A stretch of 64,000 nt of DNA from assembly GCA_020724265.1 (NCBI GenBank), contig DYHH01000003.1, forward strand, positions 118,682-182,681, given 5' to 3'. This document shows, in pieces, positions 47,072 through 54,959 of this stretch. The position numbers were made by a program, and so were the translations under genes. The DNA comes from Melioribacter roseus (lineage in GTDB: Bacteria; Bacteroidota; Ignavibacteria; Ignavibacteriales; Melioribacteraceae). A model generated the notes under the pieces. That model was given only the letters and a program-made list of their open reading frames with translations. It did no database searches and was not told the DNA's origin. The first letter of the stretch is position 1. Each line of letters opens with the position of its first letter.

Positions 47072-47512
47072 TCAAATTAGAAATACGGAAATGGAGAGAT
47101 AGATTTTATTGTTTGTAATAAGAGGGGGAGAGTGATCGGTATTGAATATATTTTTATCTGATGCAAATTCAATAAGATTATTGCTAAAAGAAATAATGGA
47201 AATAATTTCTTTGTAAATATTAAGTTCAATCTTTGAAGACAGGAATGTGTCTTTAACCGAATTATCAATTATATAATCTTCACAGCAGTCTTCGGGATAT
47301 TCGAAATTATCCGCCGATTTATCTTGCGTAGATTCACAGCAAGAAGGTTCTTCAACTTTTGGAGAATGCATTTCGCAATATTCACCAAATTGAATGGAGC
47401 TCCATAAACTAAGAGAATCCATAGAACCGCAGTAATGCAACATTAACGGCATACCCGTTGTTGACAAAGTAAATAAAAAGATCAGACCTAATATGTAAAT
47501 TTTCTTTTTCAT
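47072..47512 (-). CDS. HYC_CC_PP-family small exported protein
   Basis: A 146-residue protein with a signal segment (KKKIYILGLIFLFTLS). It shows the three elements that name the Bacteroidota HYC_CC_PP family: LHYCGS, paired cysteines (SCCES and DCCED), and SPPL near the C-terminus. Members are commonly found next to CusA/HMA-type metal-resistance genes, as here. The six-plus cysteines suggest metal or disulfide chemistry; no function is established. Confidence 0.78.
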   Translation of the reverse strand: MKKKIYILGLIFLFTLSTTGMPLMLHYCGSMDSLSLWSSIQFGEYCEMHSPKVEEPSCCESTQDKSADNFEYPEDCCEDYIIDNSVKDTFLSSKIELNIYKEIISIISFSNNLIEFASDKNIFNTDHSPPLITNNKIYLSISVFLI

Positions 47513-47523
47513 TGGAATTGAGA

Positions 47524-47554
47524 CAAACTTATAAATTTATCTGGTATAATGCAA
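47524..47554 (-). promoter_or_regulatory. Candidate promoter of the HYC_CC_PP gene
   Basis: On the minus strand TTG (47554-47552) and TAAGTTTG (47531-47524) are separated by 20 bp. The -7 element lies 12 bp before the start codon. Confidence 0.5.
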
Positions 47555-47581
47555 TTCATGATTGCTTTTACCTGCAAAATA

Positions 47582-47611
47582 TTGTTTTAGTTCCACCACA
47601 TATTAACTTTG
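47582..47611 (+). promoter_or_regulatory. Candidate promoter of the TPR gene
   Basis: TTG at 47582-47584 and TAACTTTG at 47604-47611 are separated by exactly 19 bp, about 60 bp ahead of the start codon. Confidence 0.6.
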
Positions 47612-47671
47612 TTGTTTATTTTTGAATATTGTTTATTATTTTAGTTCACTATTAAAGTCGAAGGAGCAAAA

Positions 47672-48253
47672 ATGAAAATAAAACCATTATACATATATTT
47701 AAGTTTGTTTGCAGTTGTTATCATAATATTAGTTATAATTTCTTCTGGCGGGAAGACCGAACGTTCGGTGCAAAATCAAACAATGCCGCAGGATGAAATC
47801 CATCAAAATTTGGGAAGTGCGCCCGGTGGTGGGAATGTTTCTTCTGAATTTAAACAGCGGATGGAAAAATTAAAATCAAATTATGAAACTAATCCAAAAG
47901 ATACCGTCAATTCAAAAGAGTATGCAAGGTTACTTGCTGCAGCTCATAAACCTGAAGAATCAGTTGAAATTTTTCAATCAATTCTGAATTTAGATAATGC
48001 AAGAGATGATATCAGGGTTGAACTTGCAACGGTCTATTACAATTTGAATCAATATGAAGATGCAAAAAAACAATTAGAGACAGTACTCAATAATAATCCT
48101 TCTTCTACCGAAGTTATTTATAATCTTGGTGCTATTGAAGCTTCAATGGGGAATTCTGAAAAAGCGAGGGAAATTTGGGAAAAGTTAGTTGCTGATTTTC
48201 CTGAGAGCGAGGCAGCACAATTTGCAAGTTCGGCACTGCAAAGCCTGAATTAA
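47672..48253 (+). CDS. Membrane-anchored TPR protein
   Basis: 193 residues with an N-terminal membrane helix (LYIYLSLFAVVIIILVIIS), a polar linker and three TPR-like helical pairs (about 70-190; for example EYARLLAAAHKPEESVEIFQ and AKKQLETVLNNNPSSTEVIY). It probably acts as a scaffold on the outer face of the inner membrane. AAGGAG precedes the start. Partners are unknown. Confidence 0.82.
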   Translation: MKIKPLYIYLSLFAVVIIILVIISSGGKTERSVQNQTMPQDEIHQNLGSAPGGGNVSSEFKQRMEKLKSNYETNPKDTVNSKEYARLLAAAHKPEESVEIFQSILNLDNARDDIRVELATVYYNLNQYEDAKKQLETVLNNNPSSTEVIYNLGAIEASMGNSEKAREIWEKLVADFPESEAAQFASSALQSLN

Positions 48254-48260
48254 TTTATGG

Positions 48261-48295
48261 GGAGTTAATCCGTAATAATTTCTGTGATTAACTCC
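48261..48295. terminator. Hairpin between convergent TPR and eIF2B-like genes
   Basis: A perfect 10-bp stem (GGAGTTAATC / GATTAACTCC) with a 15-nt loop overlaps the last codons of the eIF2B-like gene. There is no clear T-run, so termination strength is uncertain. Confidence 0.45.
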
Positions 48296-49044
48296 TTGGT
48301 AATCTCTTCAAAATAAAAGTTGTGAATCTCAATTTTCTTTTCTGTCTTAAAGATTTCATCCCTGTTATATTCTTTTGGAATAAAGCAATTATCAAGACAA
48401 GATTTTGATTTGTCTGCCAAAACAAAAAATGGTTTATTTAGTTCTTTACAAGCTAATGCTAACAAATAGCTACCGACTTTATTTATAACATTTCCATTAG
48501 CTAAAATTTTATCCGCCCCAATAATTGCACAATCAGTTTTTTGAGCAAACTGATAAATTTGTGCTTCTGTAATTAATGTAGTAGAAATATTACTTTCTGC
48601 AAGTCGTTCAGCAAATATAGTTCCTTCATTATTCGGTCTGCCTTCACTTATAATTACTTTTAAACTTTTATTTGATTGTGAAATTAGTTTAAGTACTTCT
48701 GAGATTGTTTTACTGTTTGAAATAGTAATAATTGTCTGGAAGTTCTTGATATATGGCAGGAAATTAGTAAAAATTTTCTTATATACTACTTTATCATCAA
48801 TTGGATTTTCTTTAAAAAAATGTTCGAGTCTTTTATTTTTAAAAGCAATACTGAATTTTTTTAGAAATGAATTGATTGTTTGGAAATCTGAAAAATGATT
48901 TTGAAGATGAATGATAATATCCGCATCAATTTCATTTTGATGTTTCTGTAAAAACTTAATGAGTTTGATTAATAACTCCCGGCTTCCGGAAGTATTATCC
49001 GCAATTAATCTTTGATACTCTTTAGCGAACTCACTTGAGATCAT
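48265..49044 (-). CDS. eIF-2B alpha/beta/delta-like sugar-phosphate isomerase family protein
   Basis: 259 residues. The C-terminal Rossmann-like half carries family motifs ISEGRPNNEGT, CAIIGADKILANGNVINKVGSYLLAL and PFFVLADKSK. These are seen in archaeal ribose-1,5-bisphosphate isomerase and in MtnA (methylthioribose-1-phosphate isomerase), as well as in eIF2B subunits. It is shorter than MtnA (~350), so an R15P-isomerase-like or uncharacterised aldose-phosphate isomerase is more likely. It overlaps the universal stress gene by 4 nt in a four-gene operon that also encodes a HisA paralog. Confidence 0.8.
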   Translation of the reverse strand: MISSEFAKEYQRLIADNTSGSRELLIKLIKFLQKHQNEIDADIIIHLQNHFSDFQTINSFLKKFSIAFKNKRLEHFFKENPIDDKVVYKKIFTNFLPYIKNFQTIITISNSKTISEVLKLISQSNKSLKVIISEGRPNNEGTIFAERLAESNISTTLITEAQIYQFAQKTDCAIIGADKILANGNVINKVGSYLLALACKELNKPFFVLADKSKSCLDNCFIPKEYNRDEIFKTEKKIEIHNFYFEEITKELITEIITD

Positions 49045-49508
49045 TTTTCAAATCGAAAACCTTTTATAGGTTCTCGTAAAGTAAGGACCGGGCAGGGTGC
49101 TTTTCTAACAACTTTTTCTGCCGTACTGCCAAAAAGTAAATGTTCAACCCCGGTATGTCCATGTGTAGCGATAATAATTAAATCAACATCTTCTTCACGA
49201 GCAGTTTCAACAATTTCATAGAAGGGCTTGCCCGATTTAATTATTCTTTTGGACTTAACCTGGTTACCGATTTCATTTTCCTCAAGAGATTTCAACTCAT
49301 TTTCAATTCTTTCAGTAAGATTTTGATCGGTTGCAGGAATTGCTACTTGCCCCATACTGAAATCAGCCGGGTAAATCATTGGTTCAATTACAGAGACAAG
49401 TATTAATTCCGAATTAAAATGTTTTGAAAAATCAATTGCATATCTCAATGCACGTTTTGAGTAATCGGAGAAATCAATAGGTACTAAGATTTTTTTAATC
49501 GGGTCCAT
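49041..49508 (-). CDS. Universal stress protein (UspA family)
   Basis: A 155-residue single-domain Usp with ILVPIDFSDYSKRALRYAIDF at the N-terminus and the ATP-binding pattern ATHGHTGVEHLLFGSTAEKVVRKAPCPV. It is probably a nucleotide-binding stress protein in the cytosol. It lies 1 nt after the cyclic-nucleotide-binding gene, suggesting a shared stress or energy signal. Confidence 0.92.
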   Translation of the reverse strand: MDPIKKILVPIDFSDYSKRALRYAIDFSKHFNSELILVSVIEPMIYPADFSMGQVAIPATDQNLTERIENELKSLEENEIGNQVKSKRIIKSGKPFYEIVETAREEDVDLIIIATHGHTGVEHLLFGSTAEKVVRKAPCPVLTLREPIKGFRFEK

Positions 49509-49509
49509 T

Positions 49510-50052
49510 TTATTCCTCCACTTTTATTTTATCTATGTATAGAGAAAAATACTCGTCATTTAATCTTCTCAGTCGTGTCGATATAATATTCGATATACCG
49601 CGTAAAATTTTTATCCCAGCTTTAGGATATCTTTCAATAAATTCATCTAAGTCGGGTTTGAAAATCACTGCAACACTTGAAGGTTCCATAGCAATAGCAG
49701 AGCCGGAACGTACTTCATCATCTAAAAGAGCTAACTCACCGAAGAAATCACCACGAGTTAAATTAGCAAGTTCTACTTTTTCATTTTCGTTAATGGATTG
49801 AATTATTTTTACTGTTCCTTCCCGGAGCATATATAAACCGATACCGGGGTCACCCTGATAAAAAATATACTCATTTGTTTCATATGCACGATTATGAATT
49901 ATCTGCATTATTAACTTGATATACTTACTGCTTAAATTTTCAAAAGGAGGCATTGATTGCAGTAATTCTTCAAGGTCACTTTTTTCAGCCGGGGTCTTAA
50001 AGAGGTTAGCCCAAAAACTGCTCCCGGTTTTAATTACTTGGTTTTCGTCCAT
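49510..50052 (-). CDS. Cyclic-nucleotide-binding domain protein without DNA-binding domain
   Basis: 180 residues. A CRP-type beta-roll spans about 35-155 with FYQGDPGIGLYMLREGTVKI and the phosphate-binding cassette GDFFGELALLDDEVRSGSA. No helix-turn-helix follows, unlike CRP/FNR. It may relay cyclic nucleotide levels to the Usp or isomerase encoded downstream. It starts 13 nt after the HisA-like gene ends. Confidence 0.88.
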   Translation of the reverse strand: MDENQVIKTGSSFWANLFKTPAEKSDLEELLQSMPPFENLSSKYIKLIMQIIHNRAYETNEYIFYQGDPGIGLYMLREGTVKIIQSINENEKVELANLTRGDFFGELALLDDEVRSGSAIAMEPSSVAVIFKPDLDEFIERYPKAGIKILRGISNIISTRLRRLNDEYFSLYIDKIKVEE

Positions 50053-50065
50053 TATTTATCCATTC

Positions 50066-50818
50066 TTAATTAAAAATACCGGATTCTGCCACACGCCAAA
50101 TTTTTTGACACGGAAATTTATTTTCATAAAGTGCACGACCAATAATTACCGAATCAATTTTTTCATGCCGTTCATTTTGAATATTAAATAAATCAGCATA
50201 ACCACCAACGCCTCCGGATAGTGTAACTTTTAGGTTTGTTCCTTCGGCAACTTTATTCGATAAATTAATATTTGGTCCGCTCATCATACCGTTTGTTTTA
50301 ACATCTGTCACAATTACTCTACAAACCCCAAGTGATTCCAGATGTTGTGCATAATCAATTACATTTATATTAGTTTTAACGCTTCTACCACGAATTATCA
50401 CTTTATCATCGACTACATCTATTGCGGCAGCAACTTTTTGAATTCCAAATTCACTAATTATTTTAAGAAATTCCGATTCATTTTCAAAGGCAAGACTACC
50501 AATAATAATTCTAAAAACACCGAGATCAAAAACTTCTTTTGCATCATCAAGGTTTTTAATACCTCCACCGTATTCAACCGGAATTATAACCGACTCACAG
50601 ATTTTTTTAACTATTTCAAAATTTTTGTGAGAATGTTCATGAGCAGCATCAAAATCAACAATATGAATAGTTTTTGAATTTTCAGCACGCCAAATCATTG
50701 CCATTTCTACCGGATCGTCACCGTATGCGGAACAATTTAATTCCGGTATACCTTGAACAATGCGAACAGTTTTCCCGTCTTTAATGTCTATTGATGGTAT
50801 TACTAATAAATTACTCAT
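50066..50818 (-). CDS. HisA-like isomerase outside the his operon
   Basis: A 250-residue TIM barrel of the HisA/HisF family, second to the operon-encoded HisA. The catalytic aspartates are kept (D11 in PSIDIKDG, D134 in AAIDVVDD), as is T171. The loop-5 Trp of HisA is Arg145 (RGRSVKTN) and the usual TD..DG aspartate is Asn176 (TDVKTNGM). These changes could alter the substrate. No hisF or hisH partner is adjacent; it heads an operon with a cNMP-binding protein, a Usp and an eIF2B-like isomerase. A redundant ProFAR isomerase is the conservative reading. Confidence 0.85.
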   Translation of the reverse strand: MSNLLVIPSIDIKDGKTVRIVQGIPELNCSAYGDDPVEMAMIWRAENSKTIHIVDFDAAHEHSHKNFEIVKKICESVIIPVEYGGGIKNLDDAKEVFDLGVFRIIIGSLAFENESEFLKIISEFGIQKVAAAIDVVDDKVIIRGRSVKTNINVIDYAQHLESLGVCRVIVTDVKTNGMMSGPNINLSNKVAEGTNLKVTLSGGVGGYADLFNIQNERHEKIDSVIIGRALYENKFPCQKIWRVAESGIFN

Positions 50819-51168
50819 TGAACTTCAGAAAAAATAGAAAAATGGATTTTCCTTTCATTTAATAAGTTTTTAACTATTTATTTTGTCCCAAACGAAAATG
50901 AAAATTTTCCTATTAAATAAAATGAAAATAAATAAAAATGTTAATTACAGAAAACAAAAATCAAATGAAATTTTATGAAATAAAAAATTGTGCATAATTA
51001 AACGAAAAACAGTAATTCAAACAGAAAATTGCTAAAATCCTTTATTGATAATCTATATGAAAAATAACCAATTAGATACAAAAAAATAAATCCAATCAAA
51101 ATTACCAAAATATTTTATTATGATATTAAATCTTGACTTTTCAGACGCTAATAGGCATATTTAAGATT
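50819..51168. other. A-rich intergenic region
   Basis: 350 bp of very A-rich sequence between divergent genes. It must hold promoters for both sides, but only weak elements are seen, for example TTGACT with TATTTA near 51132-51160. No gene, repeat or RNA is apparent. Confidence 0.5.
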
Positions 51169-51996
51169 ATGAGCAAAGAGTATGTGCTTGAAACCCCTGA
51201 TAACGAAAAAATACGAATAACTACTTACGGAAACGTTAAGAATAATTGTTTAATTTTTGTGCATGGTTTTAAAGGATTCAAAGATTGGGGATTTAATCCA
51301 TACTTATCGGAATATTTTGCTAAGAGTGGTTTTTTTGTAATAACTTTTAATTTTTCGCTTAACGGTATTGGTGATAATCCTACCGAATTTACTGAATTAG
51401 ATAAATTTGCTGAAAATACATATTCGCGTGAAGTTGATGAATTAAATCTTATTATTAATTCTTATCGAAATGGATTTTTCGGCAATACGGATTCCAAAGT
51501 AAAAATCGGGTTATTGGGGCACAGCAGGGGAGGTGCGATTTCAATAATAGTCGGTTCACTTAATCAAGAGGTTACTGCTGTTGCTACATGGTCGGCAATT
51601 GCTCATCTTGATAGATATTCTGAACGACAAAAGAAAGATTGGAAAGAAAAAGGATTCTTCGAAGCATTAAATACTCGTACAAATCAATTAATGCGGATGA
51701 ATTATAGTTTTTTAGAGGATATAGAGAAGAATAAAAATTCCAAATTAAATTTAGAAGCTGCAGTTCGAAATTTTGAAAAACCACTTTTTATTGCACATGG
51801 TGATCAGGATTTGGCAGTACCGGTTCAAGAAGCAAATATACTTTATAGCTGGTCAAATAAAAGTTTTACGGAGTTATATATAATACACAATACAGGGCAT
51901 ACATTTAATGCTCAGCATCAGTTTAACGGAACTAACGATAAGCTGGAAAAATTATTATACGAAACAAATAAATTCTTCATTAAGCAATTAAATTAG
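51169..51996 (+). CDS. Alpha/beta hydrolase
   Basis: 275 residues from ATG 51169; the frame opens at 51133 but the start fits the family N-terminus. It has HGFKGFKDWGF (oxyanion region), the nucleophile elbow GHSRGGA, the acid in HGDQDLAVPV and the histidine in NTGHTF. A cytosolic esterase/peptidase-like hydrolase of the dienelactone-hydrolase-like group; the substrate is unknown. It lies 13 nt upstream of bioY. Confidence 0.88.
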   Translation: MSKEYVLETPDNEKIRITTYGNVKNNCLIFVHGFKGFKDWGFNPYLSEYFAKSGFFVITFNFSLNGIGDNPTEFTELDKFAENTYSREVDELNLIINSYRNGFFGNTDSKVKIGLLGHSRGGAISIIVGSLNQEVTAVATWSAIAHLDRYSERQKKDWKEKGFFEALNTRTNQLMRMNYSFLEDIEKNKNSKLNLEAAVRNFEKPLFIAHGDQDLAVPVQEANILYSWSNKSFTELYIIHNTGHTFNAQHQFNGTNDKLEKLLYETNKFFIKQLN

Positions 51997-52009
51997 TATC
52001 GAGGTAGAA

Positions 52010-52588
52010 ATGTCAGTAAAAGAAAACGTTAAGACAAACATTTTAGTACAATACTTAAATAAGGTTACAACTACACAATTATTTTGGATAGCAACTTTTT
52101 CTGTATTAATGGTTTTTGCAGCACAGGTAAGCATCCCGGTTAAACCGGTTCCATTCACATTACAAACGATGCTTGTAATTTTATCCGGTGCATTTTTAGG
52201 CGCACGAAACGGCGCTTTAAGTCAAGTAGCTTATATTACCGCAGGTACCGTCGGATTACCGGTTTTTGCAAATTTTAGTTTTGGGTTTGCAACTTTAGCT
52301 GGTCCAACCGGCGGCTATTTAATTGCCTTCCCGGTAGCAGCATTTTTAGTTGGAAAAATTTTGGAAAATAATAAATCATTTTTAGCAATTACCATCGCAA
52401 TGATTTTAGGGTCGTTAACAATATTATTAGTTGGCGCCGCTTATCTTTCTTTATTTTTCGGTGGAAATTTCAATGAAGCATTTAAAGCCGGTGTACTAAT
52501 TTTTTCTGTATGGGATGTTATTAAAATCTCGGCAGCAATTAGTATTTATTTTGCCATTTCAAAAAAGTATCCAAAGCTTCCGGCTTAA
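52010..52588 (+). CDS. bioY: Biotin transporter substrate-binding component
   Basis: A 192-residue ECF S-component with about six membrane helices. The BioY pattern is visible in PVKPVPFTLQTMLVILSGAFLG and LPVFANFSFGFATLAGPTGGYLIAFPVAA. No energising AT module (BioMN) is adjacent, so it works alone or with a shared ECF module encoded elsewhere. GAGG precedes the start; a terminator follows. Confidence 0.93.
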   Translation: MSVKENVKTNILVQYLNKVTTTQLFWIATFSVLMVFAAQVSIPVKPVPFTLQTMLVILSGAFLGARNGALSQVAYITAGTVGLPVFANFSFGFATLAGPTGGYLIAFPVAAFLVGKILENNKSFLAITIAMILGSLTILLVGAAYLSLFFGGNFNEAFKAGVLIFSVWDVIKISAAISIYFAISKKYPKLPA

Positions 52589-52595
52589 GTTTTTT

Positions 52596-52629
52596 AGGGA
52601 TTTCTCTTTGTTGAGGAATCCCTTTTTTT
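52596..52629 (+). terminator. bioY terminator
   Basis: AGGGATT (52596-52602) pairs with AATCCCT (52617-52623) and is followed by a run of seven T. Confidence 0.8.
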
Positions 52630-52664
52630 GTTCTTGTTCTTTTTTATCATAATCATCGAGTACA

Positions 52665-54662
52665 ATGGAACTAAAAAACATCATTTTTATAATTGTATTT
52701 TTTGCCGCATTTGCATTTCTTTTTTATAATGTAAGAAGATTAATATCTTATCTTACAATCGGAAAAAAAGAAAACCGGTTTGATAATCCCGCCGCTCGAA
52801 TTAAAAATGTTATTAAAATTGCTTTCGGTCAGTCAAAATTATTACGCGATCCTGTTGCCGGTATAATTCACTTCCTTATTTTTTGGGGATTTATGTTGTT
52901 CCTTGTCGCAGTAATTGAAAGCATTATTCAAGGTTTTTATTCTCCGTTTGATTTAGAGTTTTTAGGTGCATTGCAAGCAGTTATAACTGTTATCAAAGAT
53001 ATTTTTGGATTGTTGGTAATTTTATCGGTAGTGTTTGCTTTATATAGAAGATATATATTAAAAATAGATAGGTTGGAAGTTGGAAAAGAAGGGAAAGTAG
53101 ATGCAACATTAATTCTTACAATGATTTTATTGGTTGTTCTTTCGATGTTTGGGCAAAGTGCAGCACATATTGCAAAAAGCGGTTTTATTTCAGCAGAGTA
53201 TGAAATTTATCCGATTTCATTTCAATTAGCATCTGCGTTTTACGAAAGCGGAAGTTCATCTGCAATACTTTGCTATGAAATTTTTTGGTGGATTCATATT
53301 CTTGTAATTTTTGCTTTTATGAACTATCTCCCTTATTCAAAACATCTTCATGTTTTTTCTTCCATTCCCAATGTTTACTTCAATAAACTTGATGAAAATA
53401 AATATCAGCTAAATTCCCTTAACCTTGAGGATGAAAACATAGAGCAATTCGGAGTTTCGGATGTTGAACACATGACATGGAAACAATTACTTGATGGGTA
53501 TGCATGTACGGAGTGCGGCAGATGTACTGCTGCATGTCCCGCTGCCAACACCGGGAAAACTTTATCACCGAGGAAAATAATTGTTGATATAAGACATCGA
53601 TTAGAAGAAAAAGCTCCTCTTATTATAAATGGAAAAGAAGTTGAAGGAATAACAGATAAAACTTTAGTACATGATTTTATTACCGATGAAGAGCTTTGGG
53701 CATGCACCACTTGTAATGCTTGCGTTTACGAATGTCCGGTTACAATTGAACATATTGATTCTATAATTGATATGCGTCGAAATCTTGTATTGATGGAATC
53801 ACAATTTCCAAATGAATTGAATACAATTTTTAAGAATCTCGAAACCAACTTCACTCCATGGGCATTCAATCATCAAGACCGTGCTAATTGGGCAGAAGGC
53901 ATGAATATTAAAACTATGGCTGAAGACCCAAACGGTGAAATTCTATTTTGGGTAGGATGTGCAGGTTCATTTGATGAACGGTATAAAAAAGTAACAAAAG
54001 CTTTTGCTCAAATAATGCAAAAAGCAGGGATCAATTTTAGAATTTTAGGAACCGAAGAAAAATGTAATGGCGACACGGCTCGCAGACTCGGTAATGAATA
54101 TCTTGCGCAAATGTTGATGCAGGAAAATATCGAAGTACTGAACGGTTATAATGTGAAGAAAATTGTTACCGGTTGTCCTCATTGTTATAATTCGATTAAA
54201 AATGAATTCCCTCAATTCGGAGGTAAGTTTGAAGTTGTTCATCATTCCGAAATGATAGAAGAACTTGTTAATGAAGGTAGAATAGAATTAAAAGAAGAAG
54301 ACGTGAAATCAAAAGTAACATTTCATGATTCGTGTTATCTTGGAAGATATAATGATATTTATGATTCGCCTAGAAATCCGTTAAAAAGCATACACGGATT
54401 AGAGTTAGTTGAAATGCAGCGAAATAAAGATAAAGGATTCTGCTGCGGTGCTGGCGGCGGAAGAATGTTCTTGGAAGAAACAGAGGGACAGAGAATTAAC
54501 GAAAACAGAACCGAAGAAGCGTTAAATACTAATGCCGATACAATTGCTTCCGCTTGTCCGTTTTGTATGACTATGATGACTGACGGTGTTAAGTCATTCG
54601 ATAAACAAGATGACGTGGAAGTAAAGGATATTGCTGAAATAATTCTCGCTAATTCTAAATAA
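52665..54662 (+). CDS. Membrane-bound Fe-S oxidoreductase (HdrD/EMO-like)
   Basis: 665 residues. About five or six membrane helices in the first 240 residues resemble a NarI-type cytochrome b domain. Two [4Fe-4S] motifs follow (CTECGRCTAACP and CTTCNACVYECP), then two CCG domains (TGCPHC, HDSCYLGRYND, CCGAGGGRM, ACPFC). This architecture is shared with membrane oxidoreductases that pass electrons between electron-transfer flavoprotein and menaquinone, and with LutA/GlpC-like proteins. No etfAB genes lie alongside, so the donor is inferred only by architecture. Confidence 0.87.
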   Translation: MELKNIIFIIVFFAAFAFLFYNVRRLISYLTIGKKENRFDNPAARIKNVIKIAFGQSKLLRDPVAGIIHFLIFWGFMLFLVAVIESIIQGFYSPFDLEFLGALQAVITVIKDIFGLLVILSVVFALYRRYILKIDRLEVGKEGKVDATLILTMILLVVLSMFGQSAAHIAKSGFISAEYEIYPISFQLASAFYESGSSSAILCYEIFWWIHILVIFAFMNYLPYSKHLHVFSSIPNVYFNKLDENKYQLNSLNLEDENIEQFGVSDVEHMTWKQLLDGYACTECGRCTAACPAANTGKTLSPRKIIVDIRHRLEEKAPLIINGKEVEGITDKTLVHDFITDEELWACTTCNACVYECPVTIEHIDSIIDMRRNLVLMESQFPNELNTIFKNLETNFTPWAFNHQDRANWAEGMNIKTMAEDPNGEILFWVGCAGSFDERYKKVTKAFAQIMQKAGINFRILGTEEKCNGDTARRLGNEYLAQMLMQENIEVLNGYNVKKIVTGCPHCYNSIKNEFPQFGGKFEVVHHSEMIEELVNEGRIELKEEDVKSKVTFHDSCYLGRYNDIYDSPRNPLKSIHGLELVEMQRNKDKGFCCGAGGGRMFLEETEGQRINENRTEEALNTNADTIASACPFCMTMMTDGVKSFDKQDDVEVKDIAEIILANSK

Positions 54663-54691
54663 CTAATCACCAATTCATTAAGGAGGTCTTC

Positions 54692-54889
54692 ATGAGTGAA
54701 TCTTATCAAAAACTGTTTGATCACTTAAAAACAATGGAGCAGGACGTAGAAAAATTCTACGTTAAAGGGCAAGCTGCTGCAGGTACAAGAGTGCGTAAAG
54801 GTTTGAGCGAATTGAAAAAATTAGCTCAAGATATGCGTAACGAGATTCAAGATCTTAAAACTCAACGCAAGGAAGGGAATACTCCATAA
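54692..54889 (+). CDS. Histone H1-like protein
   Basis: 65 residues; a charged helical protein matching the Bacteroidota histone H1/Hc1-like pattern (MEQDVEKFYVKGQAAAGTRVRKGLSELKK). Probably nucleoid-associated. AAGGAGG precedes the start, 29 nt after the oxidoreductase gene. A terminator follows. Confidence 0.85.
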   Translation: MSESYQKLFDHLKTMEQDVEKFYVKGQAAAGTRVRKGLSELKKLAQDMRNEIQDLKTQRKEGNTP

Positions 54890-54911
54890 AATTCTTTTCT
54901 CTTTTATTTTG

Positions 54912-54957
54912 AAGACCGTTCGTTAATCTTTATTATTTCGGACGGTCTTTTTTTTAT
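54912..54957 (+). terminator. Terminator after the histone-like gene
   Basis: AAGACCGTTCG pairs with CGGACGGTCTT (one G-U) around a loop of about 16 nt, followed by eight T. The capA-like start codon lies immediately beyond. Confidence 0.8.
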
Positions 54958-54959
54958 TT

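Noticed and set aside
51997-52010. Biotin regulator site or riboswitch ahead of bioY
   Set aside because: bioY begins 13 nt after the hydrolase gene; there is no room for such an element.
54359-54724. 121-residue minus-strand frame overlapping the Fe-S oxidoreductase end
   Set aside because: Antisense to the conserved CCG domain; it also runs across the next gene's start.
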